This document shows positions 8,654-17,501 of a stretch of 47,206 nucleotides of DNA, piece after piece. The notes under the pieces were generated by a model. That model was not told the DNA's origin. It saw nothing but the letters and a program-made list of their open reading frames with translations, and did no database searches. Where the stretch lies: contig JAKURD010000023.1 in NCBI GenBank assembly GCA_022450045.1, forward strand, positions 1 to 47,206, written 5' to 3'. Position 1 is the stretch's first letter. Every line of letters starts with the position of its first letter. The stretch is from Gracilimonas sp. (GTDB taxonomy: Bacteria; Bacteroidota; Rhodothermia; Balneolales; Balneolaceae). The translations under genes and the position numbers were made by a program.

Positions 8654-9940
8654 ATGAAAGCACAGATCATCTCAATCGGCAACGAACTTCTTATTGGTGA
8701 TACAGTAAATACCAACGCAAGCTGGTTAGGAGAATTCCTTACCGGAATGGGATTTACGGTAACCAAGATCTATACCATATCCGATGAACTTGAGGATATA
8801 AAGAAGACGATCACTCAGTCGATGAGTGAATCCGATCTGGTTATTTGTACCGGCGGACTTGGCCCTACCCATGATGACATGACCAAAAAAGCCGTAGCGG
8901 AATTGTTTGAAGTTGGCTACAAGCTGGATGAGAAGACACTGAATTATATTAAGGCGTTGTTTAAGGAGAGAAATATTCCTTTTTCAAGCTCAAATAAAAG
9001 TCAGGCTGAAGTACCGGAAAATGCCGAGGTTGTCTTTAATAAAGCTGGTACAGCTCCGGGGATGTGGTTTCATGAAGAAAAATATTTAGCTGTTCTTCCC
9101 GGAGTGCCTTATGAGATGAAATACCTGATGAAGAAAAAATTGGCAGCCAAAATTCGCGAAGCTTTCGGGAAAACGGGATACGTGTACTCTCACTATATAA
9201 AAACTGCGGGTATTGGTGAGAGCACACTGAGTGATAATATTTTAGGAGATCTGTCCCGGTATTTTCAAAATGGAGTGAGTTTAGCATACCTGCCTGCACC
9301 CGGAGGAGTGACATTGAGATTGAATGCCGCCGGAAAGACACAGGAAGAAGCAAAAGGATACCTGGAAGATCTGTCCGAAATTATTTGCCAAAAGGCAGGA
9401 AGATATATTTACGGGGAAGGAAAGAAATACTCAATAAGCGAGGCTGTCGGTGAATTATTGCAGGAAAAAGGATGGAAGATCGCTGTTGCAGAAAGTTGCA
9501 CCGGTGGGCATATATCTAATGCATTTACGGATGTTGCGGGAAGTAGTAAGTACTTTGAAGGCGGCATTATTTCGTATGCTAACAGTGTAAAATCCGAACA
9601 ACTTGGAGTATCCCAAAATGATCTTGATACGGTAGGAGCAGTGAGCAAGGAAATAGCATTACAAATGGCAAAAGGAGTTGCTGAAAAACTGGGAACAGAG
9701 ATTGGTATTTCAACAACCGGAATAGCAGGCCCGGGCGGCGGAACAAAAGAAAAGCCGGTTGGTACGGTTTGGATGGGATTCTATCAAAAAGACCGGGAGC
9801 ACTTTGCCATCAAAGCACTGTTTACAAAAGATCGCCTGATTAATAAAGAACGCACTAAAATGGTATTGCTTGAAACAGTCCGTAGAGTATTGAAGGGAAT
9901 CGAAACGATGCCCTATGATCTTAAAAAAGAGCAAGCATGA
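8654..9940 (+). CDS. cinA: CinA family protein (nicotinamide-nucleotide amidase, competence/damage-inducible)
   Basis: CinA proteins combine an N-terminal MoCF-like domain, linked to ADP-ribose pyrophosphatase activity in some members, with a C-terminal PncC domain that deamidates nicotinamide mononucleotide for NAD recycling. Here the first domain starts with MKAQIISIGNELLIGDTVNT and contains CTGGLGPTHDDMT. The second holds the typical VAESCTGGHISNAFTDVAGSS and TTGIAGPGGGTKEKPVGTVW. I chose the ATG at 8654 because it gives the usual family start; a TTG at 8624 and an ATG at 8636 are in frame but unlikely. The stop overlaps the next gene by four bases (ATGA). Confidence 0.93.
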   Translation: MKAQIISIGNELLIGDTVNTNASWLGEFLTGMGFTVTKIYTISDELEDIKKTITQSMSESDLVICTGGLGPTHDDMTKKAVAELFEVGYKLDEKTLNYIKALFKERNIPFSSSNKSQAEVPENAEVVFNKAGTAPGMWFHEEKYLAVLPGVPYEMKYLMKKKLAAKIREAFGKTGYVYSHYIKTAGIGESTLSDNILGDLSRYFQNGVSLAYLPAPGGVTLRLNAAGKTQEEAKGYLEDLSEIICQKAGRYIYGEGKKYSISEAVGELLQEKGWKIAVAESCTGGHISNAFTDVAGSSKYFEGGIISYANSVKSEQLGVSQNDLDTVGAVSKEIALQMAKGVAEKLGTEIGISTTGIAGPGGGTKEKPVGTVWMGFYQKDREHFAIKALFTKDRLINKERTKMVLLETVRRVLKGIETMPYDLKKEQA

Positions 9941-11907
9941 GAAAGTTACTTCTCGCACAAATCATGTTCTTCATTTTTGCCGACCAGGGGTATGCTCAAG
10001 TGAGCGATACTACAGCGGTGGATTCCACGGCCATAGAAATGGACAGACAGGGGTTGATGGAGGAAAGTGCACGGGACACGTCAGCTCTCAAACAAAATCT
10101 TCCTGAAGCCGGAGAGGTTGTCCCATGGCAAGAGGAATGGGTATTGAATGAGTATTTCATTACGAACGATAGTTTAATGCGGTGGCAACTTTGGCCGAAT
10201 TGGGGTGACTTCCAGTCCTACAGGCGAGATGCCATTTCATTCCGGCAAGGCACCATTGGGAGGATGGATGCTTTTCATATCAACGGTTATGAGCCGTATG
10301 AGCAGCAGCTTGAAATGGAGGGGCTTTCCCTGAACAATCCCATAACGGGGCTTCCGAATTATAACCTGGTACCACACCGTAAGATTGGTCAGGCTATGGA
10401 AAGCTATGGCGGTAATTATTACTCAAATATCCGAATCAGAGATTTTTATGTGGTCAAACCTATCAGTTATCTGAACTATGATGAGGACGGAGAAGCATTT
10501 AGAAATCTTGAGTTTCTTGTAGCTCAAAACTTTACCGAACAAACGAATTTAGAGATTTCATACTGGGATCGCAGGGGCGGTGGGTATTACCCAAACAGTG
10601 AGGTCACCGGAAATCAGATTACGGCGAGAGCTTATCACCACCTAAATGAAAGGTATTTAGTGAGGGCATTATATCTGCGCAATCAACTTAACAGAGGAGA
10701 ACCCTTTGGGTATAGCGTGGGAGATCCAGCCTTATTTCCATTTGATGAATTCGCATCGGCTCCACTTGCTGCCAGCGCCAGTTCTGAATTTAGCCGATGG
10801 GATTTGATCACAGGGATCTATCAGCGTAAGGATACAGCCTCTGCCGAAAGTGGAGGGCTGGAGTTCTCGATCACCAGGAACAGGAACGATCTGTATTTTT
10901 CTGCTGATACGCTTTCGCGGGATATCCGCACGCTGGGTGCAAGAGTTTTTAAGTCGATGAACCTGGATCATTTTAAGGTTAGGGGAGAAGTGAGTGCTAA
11001 AAATCATAAAGCCGAAGCAATCAACCCTATTAGTTTGAGCGGCTGGACGGATCTCAATGCTGAGGTATCAGCAGAATTTAATCTGATCAACAATGCGGCT
11101 ATCTTTGGGTCCGGGATCTTTTCTTACCGAAGTGACGGCATGAGCGGGTTTGATGTTACCGTGGGAATGAAGACATCACTTTTTGATCGTTTGCACACTT
11201 CTGCAAGTATTTCAACATTCAGCAGGATTCCGACGATACAGGCATTATACTGGCAATCCGAACATTATACCGGAAATGAAAACCTGGTTAATGAATCAGG
11301 TGTATCGGCTACCGCAACGCTGGATCTCGAGCTGACCTCAAACATCATGGTTGGAGGTAAAGGGAGATTTAAATTAAGTGAACATGCTTCCTTTTTAACT
11401 CAGGATAGTACCTTCACAAATAGCAGGCAGCTGCAACATATTTCAGGTTCTGTTTATACCCGTTTTGAAAATCATTTGTTTGAGATCGAAAGCTCGGGAG
11501 TTATTCAACAGTTCCAATACAATGATACAGATGTAAATATATTAGCGCTCAATGGACAAGACCAGATCGTATGGCTTCGAAATTCCGCTTTTGTAAAAGG
11601 GTATATGTTTGATCGGGCTACCTATCTGAAATTGGGTGTAAAAACCTTATTATCCCCTTTCTTTTATGGAGCCCGGACCTATAACACGGAGTTGGGATAT
11701 TGGCAGGGAAACAGTTCGTATCAGGAACTTCCTCCCTTTTTCAGAATGGACGCGGAACTTTCAGCCCGGCTTCGGGGAATAATGGTAGTATTGAGGTGGG
11801 AAAATGCGCTTGACGGATATGGTCAGGCGGGCTACTTTGAGGCGGCAGGTTTCCCAATGCCTCCACGCAGATTATTAGTAGGAATAAGAGCACAATTCAG
11901 AAATTGA
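9937..11907 (+). CDS. TonB-dependent-receptor-like outer-membrane protein
   Basis: A 656-residue protein with a signal peptide (cleavage near ADQGYAQ). After a linker rich in acidic residues, it has a plug-like stretch at about residues 105-170 (INGYEPYEQQLEMEGLSLNN, then YGGNYYSNIRIRDF). The remaining 480 residues are rich in alternating aromatic strands and end in LLVGIRAQFRN, a typical terminal barrel strand. I infer a TonB-receptor-like or putative porin barrel; I see no TonB box and no carboxypeptidase-like N-terminal domain. The ligand is unknown. It overlaps cinA by four bases and is followed one base later by ftsX, so it is embedded in that operon. Confidence 0.65.
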   Translation: MRKLLLAQIMFFIFADQGYAQVSDTTAVDSTAIEMDRQGLMEESARDTSALKQNLPEAGEVVPWQEEWVLNEYFITNDSLMRWQLWPNWGDFQSYRRDAISFRQGTIGRMDAFHINGYEPYEQQLEMEGLSLNNPITGLPNYNLVPHRKIGQAMESYGGNYYSNIRIRDFYVVKPISYLNYDEDGEAFRNLEFLVAQNFTEQTNLEISYWDRRGGGYYPNSEVTGNQITARAYHHLNERYLVRALYLRNQLNRGEPFGYSVGDPALFPFDEFASAPLAASASSEFSRWDLITGIYQRKDTASAESGGLEFSITRNRNDLYFSADTLSRDIRTLGARVFKSMNLDHFKVRGEVSAKNHKAEAINPISLSGWTDLNAEVSAEFNLINNAAIFGSGIFSYRSDGMSGFDVTVGMKTSLFDRLHTSASISTFSRIPTIQALYWQSEHYTGNENLVNESGVSATATLDLELTSNIMVGGKGRFKLSEHASFLTQDSTFTNSRQLQHISGSVYTRFENHLFEIESSGVIQQFQYNDTDVNILALNGQDQIVWLRNSAFVKGYMFDRATYLKLGVKTLLSPFFYGARTYNTELGYWQGNSSYQELPPFFRMDAELSARLRGIMVVLRWENALDGYGQAGYFEAAGFPMPPRRLLVGIRAQFRN

Positions 11908-11908
11908 T

Positions 11909-12790
11909 ATGAGTATAAAATACATTGTTAGAGAAGGTTTTACAGGTATAAGGCGCACCAAATTAGCAGCCACCACCTCTATCTTCTCACTATTTATTGC
12001 CGTTCTTTTATTGGGGTTGCTCACCAGAGTCGGGTATAATGTGTACAGTCAGGCCATGTCAATAAAAGACTTGATTGAGGTTGAGGTATTCTTATTGGAC
12101 GTGGATGAGCGGACCACCAACCAAATAAGGACTCAGCTTGAAAACGAAGAGTTGGTTGAAGAAGTAAATTATATTTCAAAAGATAGTGCTTCGGCCATAA
12201 TGAGAAAGGAATTTGGGGCAGGGGTCGAAGAACTTGCGGAACTCAATTTTCTTCCGGCCTCATTCCGTTTAAGTGTGGATACCGATGCCGGTGCTTCACA
12301 AATCGAGAACATGGTTTCCCGCTTGCAAAATGTGCGTGGAGTAGATGAAGTGGAATATAATGAAGCGTTACTTCGAATCCTGGAATCAAATTTGAATACC
12401 TTCAGTCTGGTTGGTGGTGGTATTGGTGTCCTCATTCTTTTAGCAGCTCTTATTTTAGTCTATAACACCATTCGTCTTACGATTTATGCAAAACGTGACC
12501 TTATAAGAGCCATGAAGTTGGTAGGAGCTACCAACAAATTCATCCGAAGTCCTTTTATAGTGGAAGGAGTATTGCAAGGGTTTATCGCAGGCTCCCTTGC
12601 CGTGCTAAGTGTATTTCTGATTTTTGAATTTGCAGTTCCTTTTTATCTGGATCTGGGAACCTTAAGCTGGCCATTCGGACGGTGGTACTTTTTAGTAGGT
12701 GGAATGATGGCACTTTCCCTGTTGATGGGATGGTGGGGAAGCCGTTGGGCAGCTCGCCGATTTATTCAGGAAACATATATTGCAAGTTAA
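11909..12790 (+). CDS. ftsX: Cell-division permease-like protein FtsX
   Basis: FtsX is the membrane partner of the ATPase FtsE and regulates septal peptidoglycan hydrolases. The 293-residue protein has the family topology: an N-terminal cytoplasmic segment and helix (about residues 22-44), a large periplasmic domain with the pattern EVEVFLLDVDERTTNQI, and three C-terminal helices at about 172-192, 222-245 and 260-280. The conserved MKLVGATNKFIRSPF loop is present between helices. FtsE is not adjacent. The stop codon (12788-12790) touches the stop of the convergent Fur-like gene with zero bases between. Confidence 0.92.
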   Translation: MSIKYIVREGFTGIRRTKLAATTSIFSLFIAVLLLGLLTRVGYNVYSQAMSIKDLIEVEVFLLDVDERTTNQIRTQLENEELVEEVNYISKDSASAIMRKEFGAGVEELAELNFLPASFRLSVDTDAGASQIENMVSRLQNVRGVDEVEYNEALLRILESNLNTFSLVGGGIGVLILLAALILVYNTIRLTIYAKRDLIRAMKLVGATNKFIRSPFIVEGVLQGFIAGSLAVLSVFLIFEFAVPFYLDLGTLSWPFGRWYFLVGGMMALSLLMGWWGSRWAARRFIQETYIAS

Positions 12791-13297
12791 TCAGGACTCT
12801 TTGATACCTGCAATTTTATTGTCGGATTCCTGCCTGCGTTTACAAGCCTCTTTATCGGTACACGTTCCAAAGAAATGAAGTGAATGTCCATCAATATCCA
12901 TGTCGTGGATCTCAGAAAGCATTCGCTGGATCTCACCAACGCGGGGGTCACAAAATTCGAGAACATGTCCACATTCCCGGCAAATTATATGATCGTGCTG
13001 CTGATAGGCATAGGCACGCTCGTAATAATACTGGCTTTTACCGAACTGCTGCCGCTGCACCAGTCCACATTCAACCAATAGGTCAAGCGTATTATACACT
13101 GTAGCCCTTGAGACTCTTGTGCCGGCTTCCTTCATACGAAAGAAAATATCATCGGCATCAAAATGTCCGTCTGCGGTATAGATCTCTTCTAACACCATAA
13201 ATCGTTCCGGTGTTTGCCGCTGATTACGTTCTTTGAGATAGGAACGAAATATCTCCTTTACTAAATTTACTGTATCTTCGTGCGCTGGGTGTGCCAT
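12791..13297 (-). CDS. Fur-family metal-responsive transcriptional regulator
   Basis: A Fur-type repressor, expected to sense iron, zinc or peroxide. The winged-helix domain contains RQTPERFMVLEEIY and the recognition helix SRATVYNTLDLLVECGLV. The dimer and metal part has HDHIICRECGHVLEF with one CxxC pair, and a terminal FGTCTDKEACKRR resembling the C-terminal cysteine pair of Fur proper. I chose the ATG at 13297 (169 codons with the stop) because a TATATTTG promoter-like sequence lies just upstream, within the longer form starting at 13339. The choice remains uncertain. Which metal it senses cannot be told from sequence. It converges directly on ftsX. Confidence 0.85.
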   Translation of the reverse strand: MAHPAHEDTVNLVKEIFRSYLKERNQRQTPERFMVLEEIYTADGHFDADDIFFRMKEAGTRVSRATVYNTLDLLVECGLVQRQQFGKSQYYYERAYAYQQHDHIICRECGHVLEFCDPRVGEIQRMLSEIHDMDIDGHSLHFFGTCTDKEACKRRQESDNKIAGIKES

Positions 13298-13317
13298 AAA
13301 TACTTTTTTGGTTTCTT

Positions 13318-13325
13318 CAAATATA
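13318..13325 (-). promoter_or_regulatory. Possible Bacteroidota-type -7 element for the Fur-like gene
   Basis: TATATTTG on the minus strand fits the Bacteroidota -7 consensus TAnnTTTG and lies about 20 bases upstream of the ATG at 13297. I found no convincing -33 TTTG at the right distance, so this is weak evidence. It was used only as a minor argument for the shorter start. Confidence 0.25.
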
Positions 13326-13416
13326 CGATTTGTAAACATGCTTATGAAACCCGTGCATTTGATTTCAAGAGTATTATATTTCCCCCGGAGTTACACTTGG
13401 ATAAAATCAGCTTATT

Positions 13417-15300
13417 ATGCCTACTATTGTACCATTCGAAACACTTACCGAACTTTTTATAAATCTTTCTCGCAAGTATAAAGGTACCGGAAAAAAACCT
13501 TTTTACTTTAAGCCCACACCGGATACAGAGTACCAGCCAATAGATTGGGATCAGGTAACAGATGATGTGTATTCTATTGCTGCCTATTTGATTGAGCAGG
13601 GGATTGAAAAGGGGGACAGAGTCGGAATATTGAGTGAAAATAGATATGAGTGGGCTGCAGTTGACCTGGCTATTCAAGTAGTGGGTGCTATAAATGTGTC
13701 GCTGTACACGACATTACCGGCACATCAGTGCCAATTTATACTAAAAGATTCAGGAGCTAAGATATTTTTTGTTTCAACCGGACTTCAGCTCAAAAAAGCT
13801 GTGGAGGTATTCGAGGATTGTGATGAGCTTAAGGAAGTAGTCGCGTTTGATGTTCCAAAGCTTGAACACCTTATGGAGGAGACTTATGTGAATATGTTTG
13901 AGGATATACTTATAGAAGGCGGAAAACATTTGGAATCACATAAAGATACCATCAAGGAAAGAGTTAAACTGGTTCAGCCTGATGATGTAGCCACGTTGAT
14001 CTATACTTCCGGCACAACAGGAAAGCCTAAAGGAGCTATGCTTACCCACAATAATATTGTGAGTAATGTGAAAGCGGCAACGCAGCATATTTACTGGGAT
14101 GATACCGATAAGTTGCTCTCGTTCTTGCCTCTCTGCCATTCTTTTGAGCGTACCGCCGGCTATTATGCCATGATATCAAGCGGGGTAGAAGTGTACTATG
14201 CCGAGAGTGTTGATACTGTTTCTAAGAATATGCCTGAGGCCAAGCCAACTATTATGATCAGCGTGCCTCGTCTGTTTGAAAAAATGTATAACCTGATCGT
14301 AAAGAGTGTGGAAGAAGGCAGTGATACCAAGAAGAAAATTTTCAATTGGGCTGTTGAGACTGGACGAAAATATGCAGAAGGAAAACGAGGCTTGGTTTCC
14401 CTGCAAAAGAAAATTGCTGATAAGCTGGTATTCGATAAACTTAAAGAACGCACCGGAGGCCATGTTCGGCTTTTTGTATCTGGCGGTGCAGCACTTCCTC
14501 CGGAGATTGATACCTTTTTCCAATGTGCGGGTATGAATATTTTGCAGGGCTATGGCCTGACAGAAACTTCACCTGTAATGGCAGCCAACAAACCCGGACA
14601 GGAAAAGGTGGGGGCCGTGGGGACGGTCATTCCCGGAGTAACGGTAGGTATTCAAAGTTTAGAAACCGGTAAAATTATTGCTGAGATAAGCGGCGAGGAT
14701 TACCCAACAGACCTGAGCAGTGAAGCAGGAGAAATCCTCTGTAAAGGTCCGAATGTCATGAAAGGATACTGGAATAATGACGAAGCAACCAAAGAAATGA
14801 TCGATGATGATAACTGGTTGCACACAGGGGACGTTGGCAAGTTTGATGAGGGGTTCCTTAAGATCACAGATCGGATCAAACACATGATTGTTAACGCCGG
14901 CGGAAAGAATATTTATCCGGGCCCAATAGAAGATCTTTTAAAAACCAGTAAATGGATCGACCAGATCGTAGTGGTTGGAGAGGGGCAAAATTATATGGCA
15001 GCGATCATTGTGCCTGATTTTGAAGTCGTGGCGAAGTTTGCTAAAGACCAGGGATTAGGCTTCGATAGTAATGAGGAATTAATAGATCTTGATGAAGTCA
15101 AAGGGGTCTTTAAAAAAGAATTGAGATCCTTTTCCAAAGAATTAGCATCACATGAAAAGATTCGGGATTTTCGATTGGTACCCAATGAGTTCACCGTTGA
15201 AACAGGAGAGATCACCCCAACCTTAAAGGTTAAACGCCGTGTAATCGCTGAGAAATACGGGCATCTGATTGATGATATATTTAAAGATGATAAGGACTGA
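13417..15300 (+). CDS. Long-chain acyl-CoA synthetase (AMP-dependent ligase)
   Basis: A 627-residue ANL-superfamily enzyme that activates a fatty acid through an acyl-adenylate and forms the CoA thioester. The P-loop-like A3 motif is YTSGTTGKPKGAMLTHNN. Also visible are LPLCHSFERTAGYYA, GYGLTETSPV, the adenylate-binding WLHTGDVGKFDEGFLKITDR and the hinge region IVNAGGKNIYPGPIE. The C-terminal domain lysine is probably in GEITPTLKVKRRVI. Length and motifs fit the FadD/FAA-type long-chain ligases rather than acetyl-CoA synthetase. It is a single-gene unit, divergent from the Fur-like gene with about 120 bp between, and is followed by a clear terminator. Confidence 0.93.
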   Translation: MPTIVPFETLTELFINLSRKYKGTGKKPFYFKPTPDTEYQPIDWDQVTDDVYSIAAYLIEQGIEKGDRVGILSENRYEWAAVDLAIQVVGAINVSLYTTLPAHQCQFILKDSGAKIFFVSTGLQLKKAVEVFEDCDELKEVVAFDVPKLEHLMEETYVNMFEDILIEGGKHLESHKDTIKERVKLVQPDDVATLIYTSGTTGKPKGAMLTHNNIVSNVKAATQHIYWDDTDKLLSFLPLCHSFERTAGYYAMISSGVEVYYAESVDTVSKNMPEAKPTIMISVPRLFEKMYNLIVKSVEEGSDTKKKIFNWAVETGRKYAEGKRGLVSLQKKIADKLVFDKLKERTGGHVRLFVSGGAALPPEIDTFFQCAGMNILQGYGLTETSPVMAANKPGQEKVGAVGTVIPGVTVGIQSLETGKIIAEISGEDYPTDLSSEAGEILCKGPNVMKGYWNNDEATKEMIDDDNWLHTGDVGKFDEGFLKITDRIKHMIVNAGGKNIYPGPIEDLLKTSKWIDQIVVVGEGQNYMAAIIVPDFEVVAKFAKDQGLGFDSNEELIDLDEVKGVFKKELRSFSKELASHEKIRDFRLVPNEFTVETGEITPTLKVKRRVIAEKYGHLIDDIFKDDKD

Positions 15301-15333
15301 TCGTTAATTCTAAGCGAAGGTCAAAACGAAAAT

Positions 15334-15356
15334 GGCTTCCGTGTGGAAGCCTTTTT
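15334..15356 (+). terminator. Rho-independent terminator of the acyl-CoA ligase gene
   Basis: GGCTTCC, a four-base GTGT loop and GGAAGCC form a 7-bp perfect stem followed directly by TTTTT. It is 33 bases after the stop codon at 15300. Confidence 0.88.
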
Positions 15357-15447
15357 ACCTAAGTTCGATTAAAAGGCAGGTTCTATCATAGGCAAGACGA
15401 CCATTCAACGTGTTCAACAGATAGTCTTTATATCGAATTCACGTTAC
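15357..15447 (-). repeat. Dispersed MITE-like repeat, short form
   Basis: This 91-bp unit joins two motifs found elsewhere in the window. The first part (AAGTTCGATTAAAAGGCAGG onward, 15361-15402) is the reverse complement of sequences at 26612-26660 and 39241-39287. The second part (15404-15447, containing TATATCGAATTCACGTTA) matches 26206-26248 and the terminus of the element at 37463. Its outer ends are inverted relatives of each other (TAAGTTCGATTAAA and TAACGTGAATTCGATATAAA). It separates two convergent genes. Confidence 0.7.
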
Positions 15448-15474
15448 TTAAAGAAAGCACCGGCTTACATTTAG

Positions 15475-17370
15475 TTATTGTTGGTTTATGTTGCCTAAAG
15501 CTGAAACATCTGCTTTACCGTTAGCTATAGCTTCAAGGCGGGCAACGGCATCCCATAATGTCATGGCTTTATCAAGGGTAGTATCAAATATATCATTCAC
15601 AATCGGGTAGAAATATTCCATTCCCCAGATCTGTCGAGCTAATTCGGCTTTCATTCTTCCTTCAAGAAGCCATGAGACATCTTCAAAGTGGCCGGTTGGC
15701 ACAAACAGAGAATCTTGCCTGAAATTTGGTGTTTCGACGGTATCCGAAATTACCATTCCCCGCTCTAAAAGCAGGGATTTAAGCCCTTCAACTTGACTTT
15801 CTTCCCACTCAAAATTCTCACGGAAATTCTGGAAATCATCTTCCCATTTATTTCGGAAGTTATCTCCATTCTCATCAAGGAATGTTCGTACATAGTCGAA
15901 GGAAGCACGTTGCCTTATAGCGTAATTAAATACATATGCGGAGGTAGTGGTATCTCTTGGAACGATGTAATCAGGTACGATCCCGCCGCCGCCGTAAACA
16001 GTACGTCCTGCATCGGTAGTATATTTCAGTGAATCCGGGATATGATTAATAAATTCAGAGGCATCATCCATAGCATCATCTCTTCGGAAGATCTCATAAG
16101 CGTATTCTTCACCGCCTTCCACAAACGGCTTTTGTATCAATCGTCCGGAAGGAGTGTAATAGCGGGAAATGGTTACCCTAACACTGCTCTTATCAATTAA
16201 CTCATATTGTTGCTGCACCAAGCCTTTTCCAAAAGTTCGTTTGCCAACTATCAAACCCCGGTCATGATCCTGAATGGCACCGCTTACAATCTCACTTGCT
16301 GAAGCCGCACCTTCATCAACTAAAACAATGACCGGTTTGTCTTTGTAATCACCGTCTTTACGGGAGAAATATTCTCCATTAAATCGGCTGTGTTTACTTT
16401 TCGTGGAAACCAATTCTGTTCCTCTTGGGAAAAATTCTTCAGCAATGGCGATTGCCTGACTCAGATATCCACCAGGATTCCCCCGAAGGTCTAATACCAA
16501 ACGCTTCATGCCTTTTTCCTTGAGATTTTCAGAGGCTGATATAAATTCATCATGGGTGGTAGCTGCAAAGCGGTTGATCTTTATATATCCGGTTTGTTCA
16601 TCAAGCATGTAGGATGCGTCCACAGTATATAAAGGAATGTCATCCCGAATGATGCTGTAGTTGATGGGATCTTTAACATTGGGTCGTTTTATGGTGACAT
16701 TTACTTCTGACCCTTTTTCACCCCTAAGCCTTCTTAGTACCATTTCGTTAGTAAAACCAACTGAGGAGGTATCTTCAATCTGTATGATACGGTCGCCGGA
16801 GCGTATTCCAAGTTGCTCACTCGGGCCTCCTGAAATTGCGGTAATCACCGTTATCGTGTCTTCAATAATCTGAAACTGAACACCAATTCCCTGAAACTTT
16901 CCGGCAAATTCTTCCTGTATTTGTTCATTGTCTTCGGGTTCGATGTATATAGAGTGTGGGTCCAGGGTTGAGAACATTCCTCTGATAGCTGCTTCCGTAA
17001 GTTTGCTCATATTCTCATCAGGGCTATTATTACTGACGTATAAATAGGCCTTTTCAAAATTAGTAAATGAGTCTCGTATCGAACTGATCTCGACGCCCTG
17101 GAAGGTAGTGTCGATGGGAGTTCCATCGATACCCAAAGTAGAATCTTTAATCGCTTTCACCATATATCGAATGCTTGACCTATACATTTCATTTAAGTCC
17201 GGCTCGTTGAAGTAATTGGTAACAATGCTCCGTTGTGCCTGATGATATTTGGTCAAATTTTGGGTGTCATCCTCTCCAGATTGTAAAACAGGGTCCACAC
17301 CGCTAAATCTGAGAACAGAAAGAATTAGTAGTATTAATACGTTGGGGTAGAGTATTTTTTTCAATTGCAT
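15475..17370 (-). CDS. Carboxy-terminal processing protease, S41 family
   Basis: A periplasmic serine protease that trims C-termini or degrades envelope proteins. The 631-residue protein begins with a signal or anchor segment (residues 5-22). A helical N-terminal region follows, then a PDZ domain at about 155-235 (GIGVQFQI, GIRSGDRIIQIED). The S41 catalytic domain has RLVLDLRGNPGGYLSQA, then the serine in VDEGAASASEIVSGA and the lysine in VGKRTFGKGLVQQ, forming a Ser-Lys dyad. A C-terminal extension of about 150 residues is helical and longer than in the shortest CtpA types. It lies 131 bp downstream of hslU on the same strand. Confidence 0.92.
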   Translation of the reverse strand: MQLKKILYPNVLILLILSVLRFSGVDPVLQSGEDDTQNLTKYHQAQRSIVTNYFNEPDLNEMYRSSIRYMVKAIKDSTLGIDGTPIDTTFQGVEISSIRDSFTNFEKAYLYVSNNSPDENMSKLTEAAIRGMFSTLDPHSIYIEPEDNEQIQEEFAGKFQGIGVQFQIIEDTITVITAISGGPSEQLGIRSGDRIIQIEDTSSVGFTNEMVLRRLRGEKGSEVNVTIKRPNVKDPINYSIIRDDIPLYTVDASYMLDEQTGYIKINRFAATTHDEFISASENLKEKGMKRLVLDLRGNPGGYLSQAIAIAEEFFPRGTELVSTKSKHSRFNGEYFSRKDGDYKDKPVIVLVDEGAASASEIVSGAIQDHDRGLIVGKRTFGKGLVQQQYELIDKSSVRVTISRYYTPSGRLIQKPFVEGGEEYAYEIFRRDDAMDDASEFINHIPDSLKYTTDAGRTVYGGGGIVPDYIVPRDTTTSAYVFNYAIRQRASFDYVRTFLDENGDNFRNKWEDDFQNFRENFEWEESQVEGLKSLLLERGMVISDTVETPNFRQDSLFVPTGHFEDVSWLLEGRMKAELARQIWGMEYFYPIVNDIFDTTLDKAMTLWDAVARLEAIANGKADVSALGNINQQ

Positions 17371-17501
17371 AGAGATGTTTTTGCGTCAGTTGCTTAAATA
17401 ATAACGAATATGGCGGAAATAGTTTAATCCTAACGATTGTACTAAATAAAGTAGTATAGTACAATTCTACTGATCAGATTATTAGGCATAAAATAAAGAT
17501 G

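Noticed and set aside
17371..17501. Possible palindromic regulatory site between hslU and ctpA
   Set aside because: AGTAGTATAGTACAATTCTACT is only an imperfect inverted repeat in AT-rich sequence, below what I would call a site.
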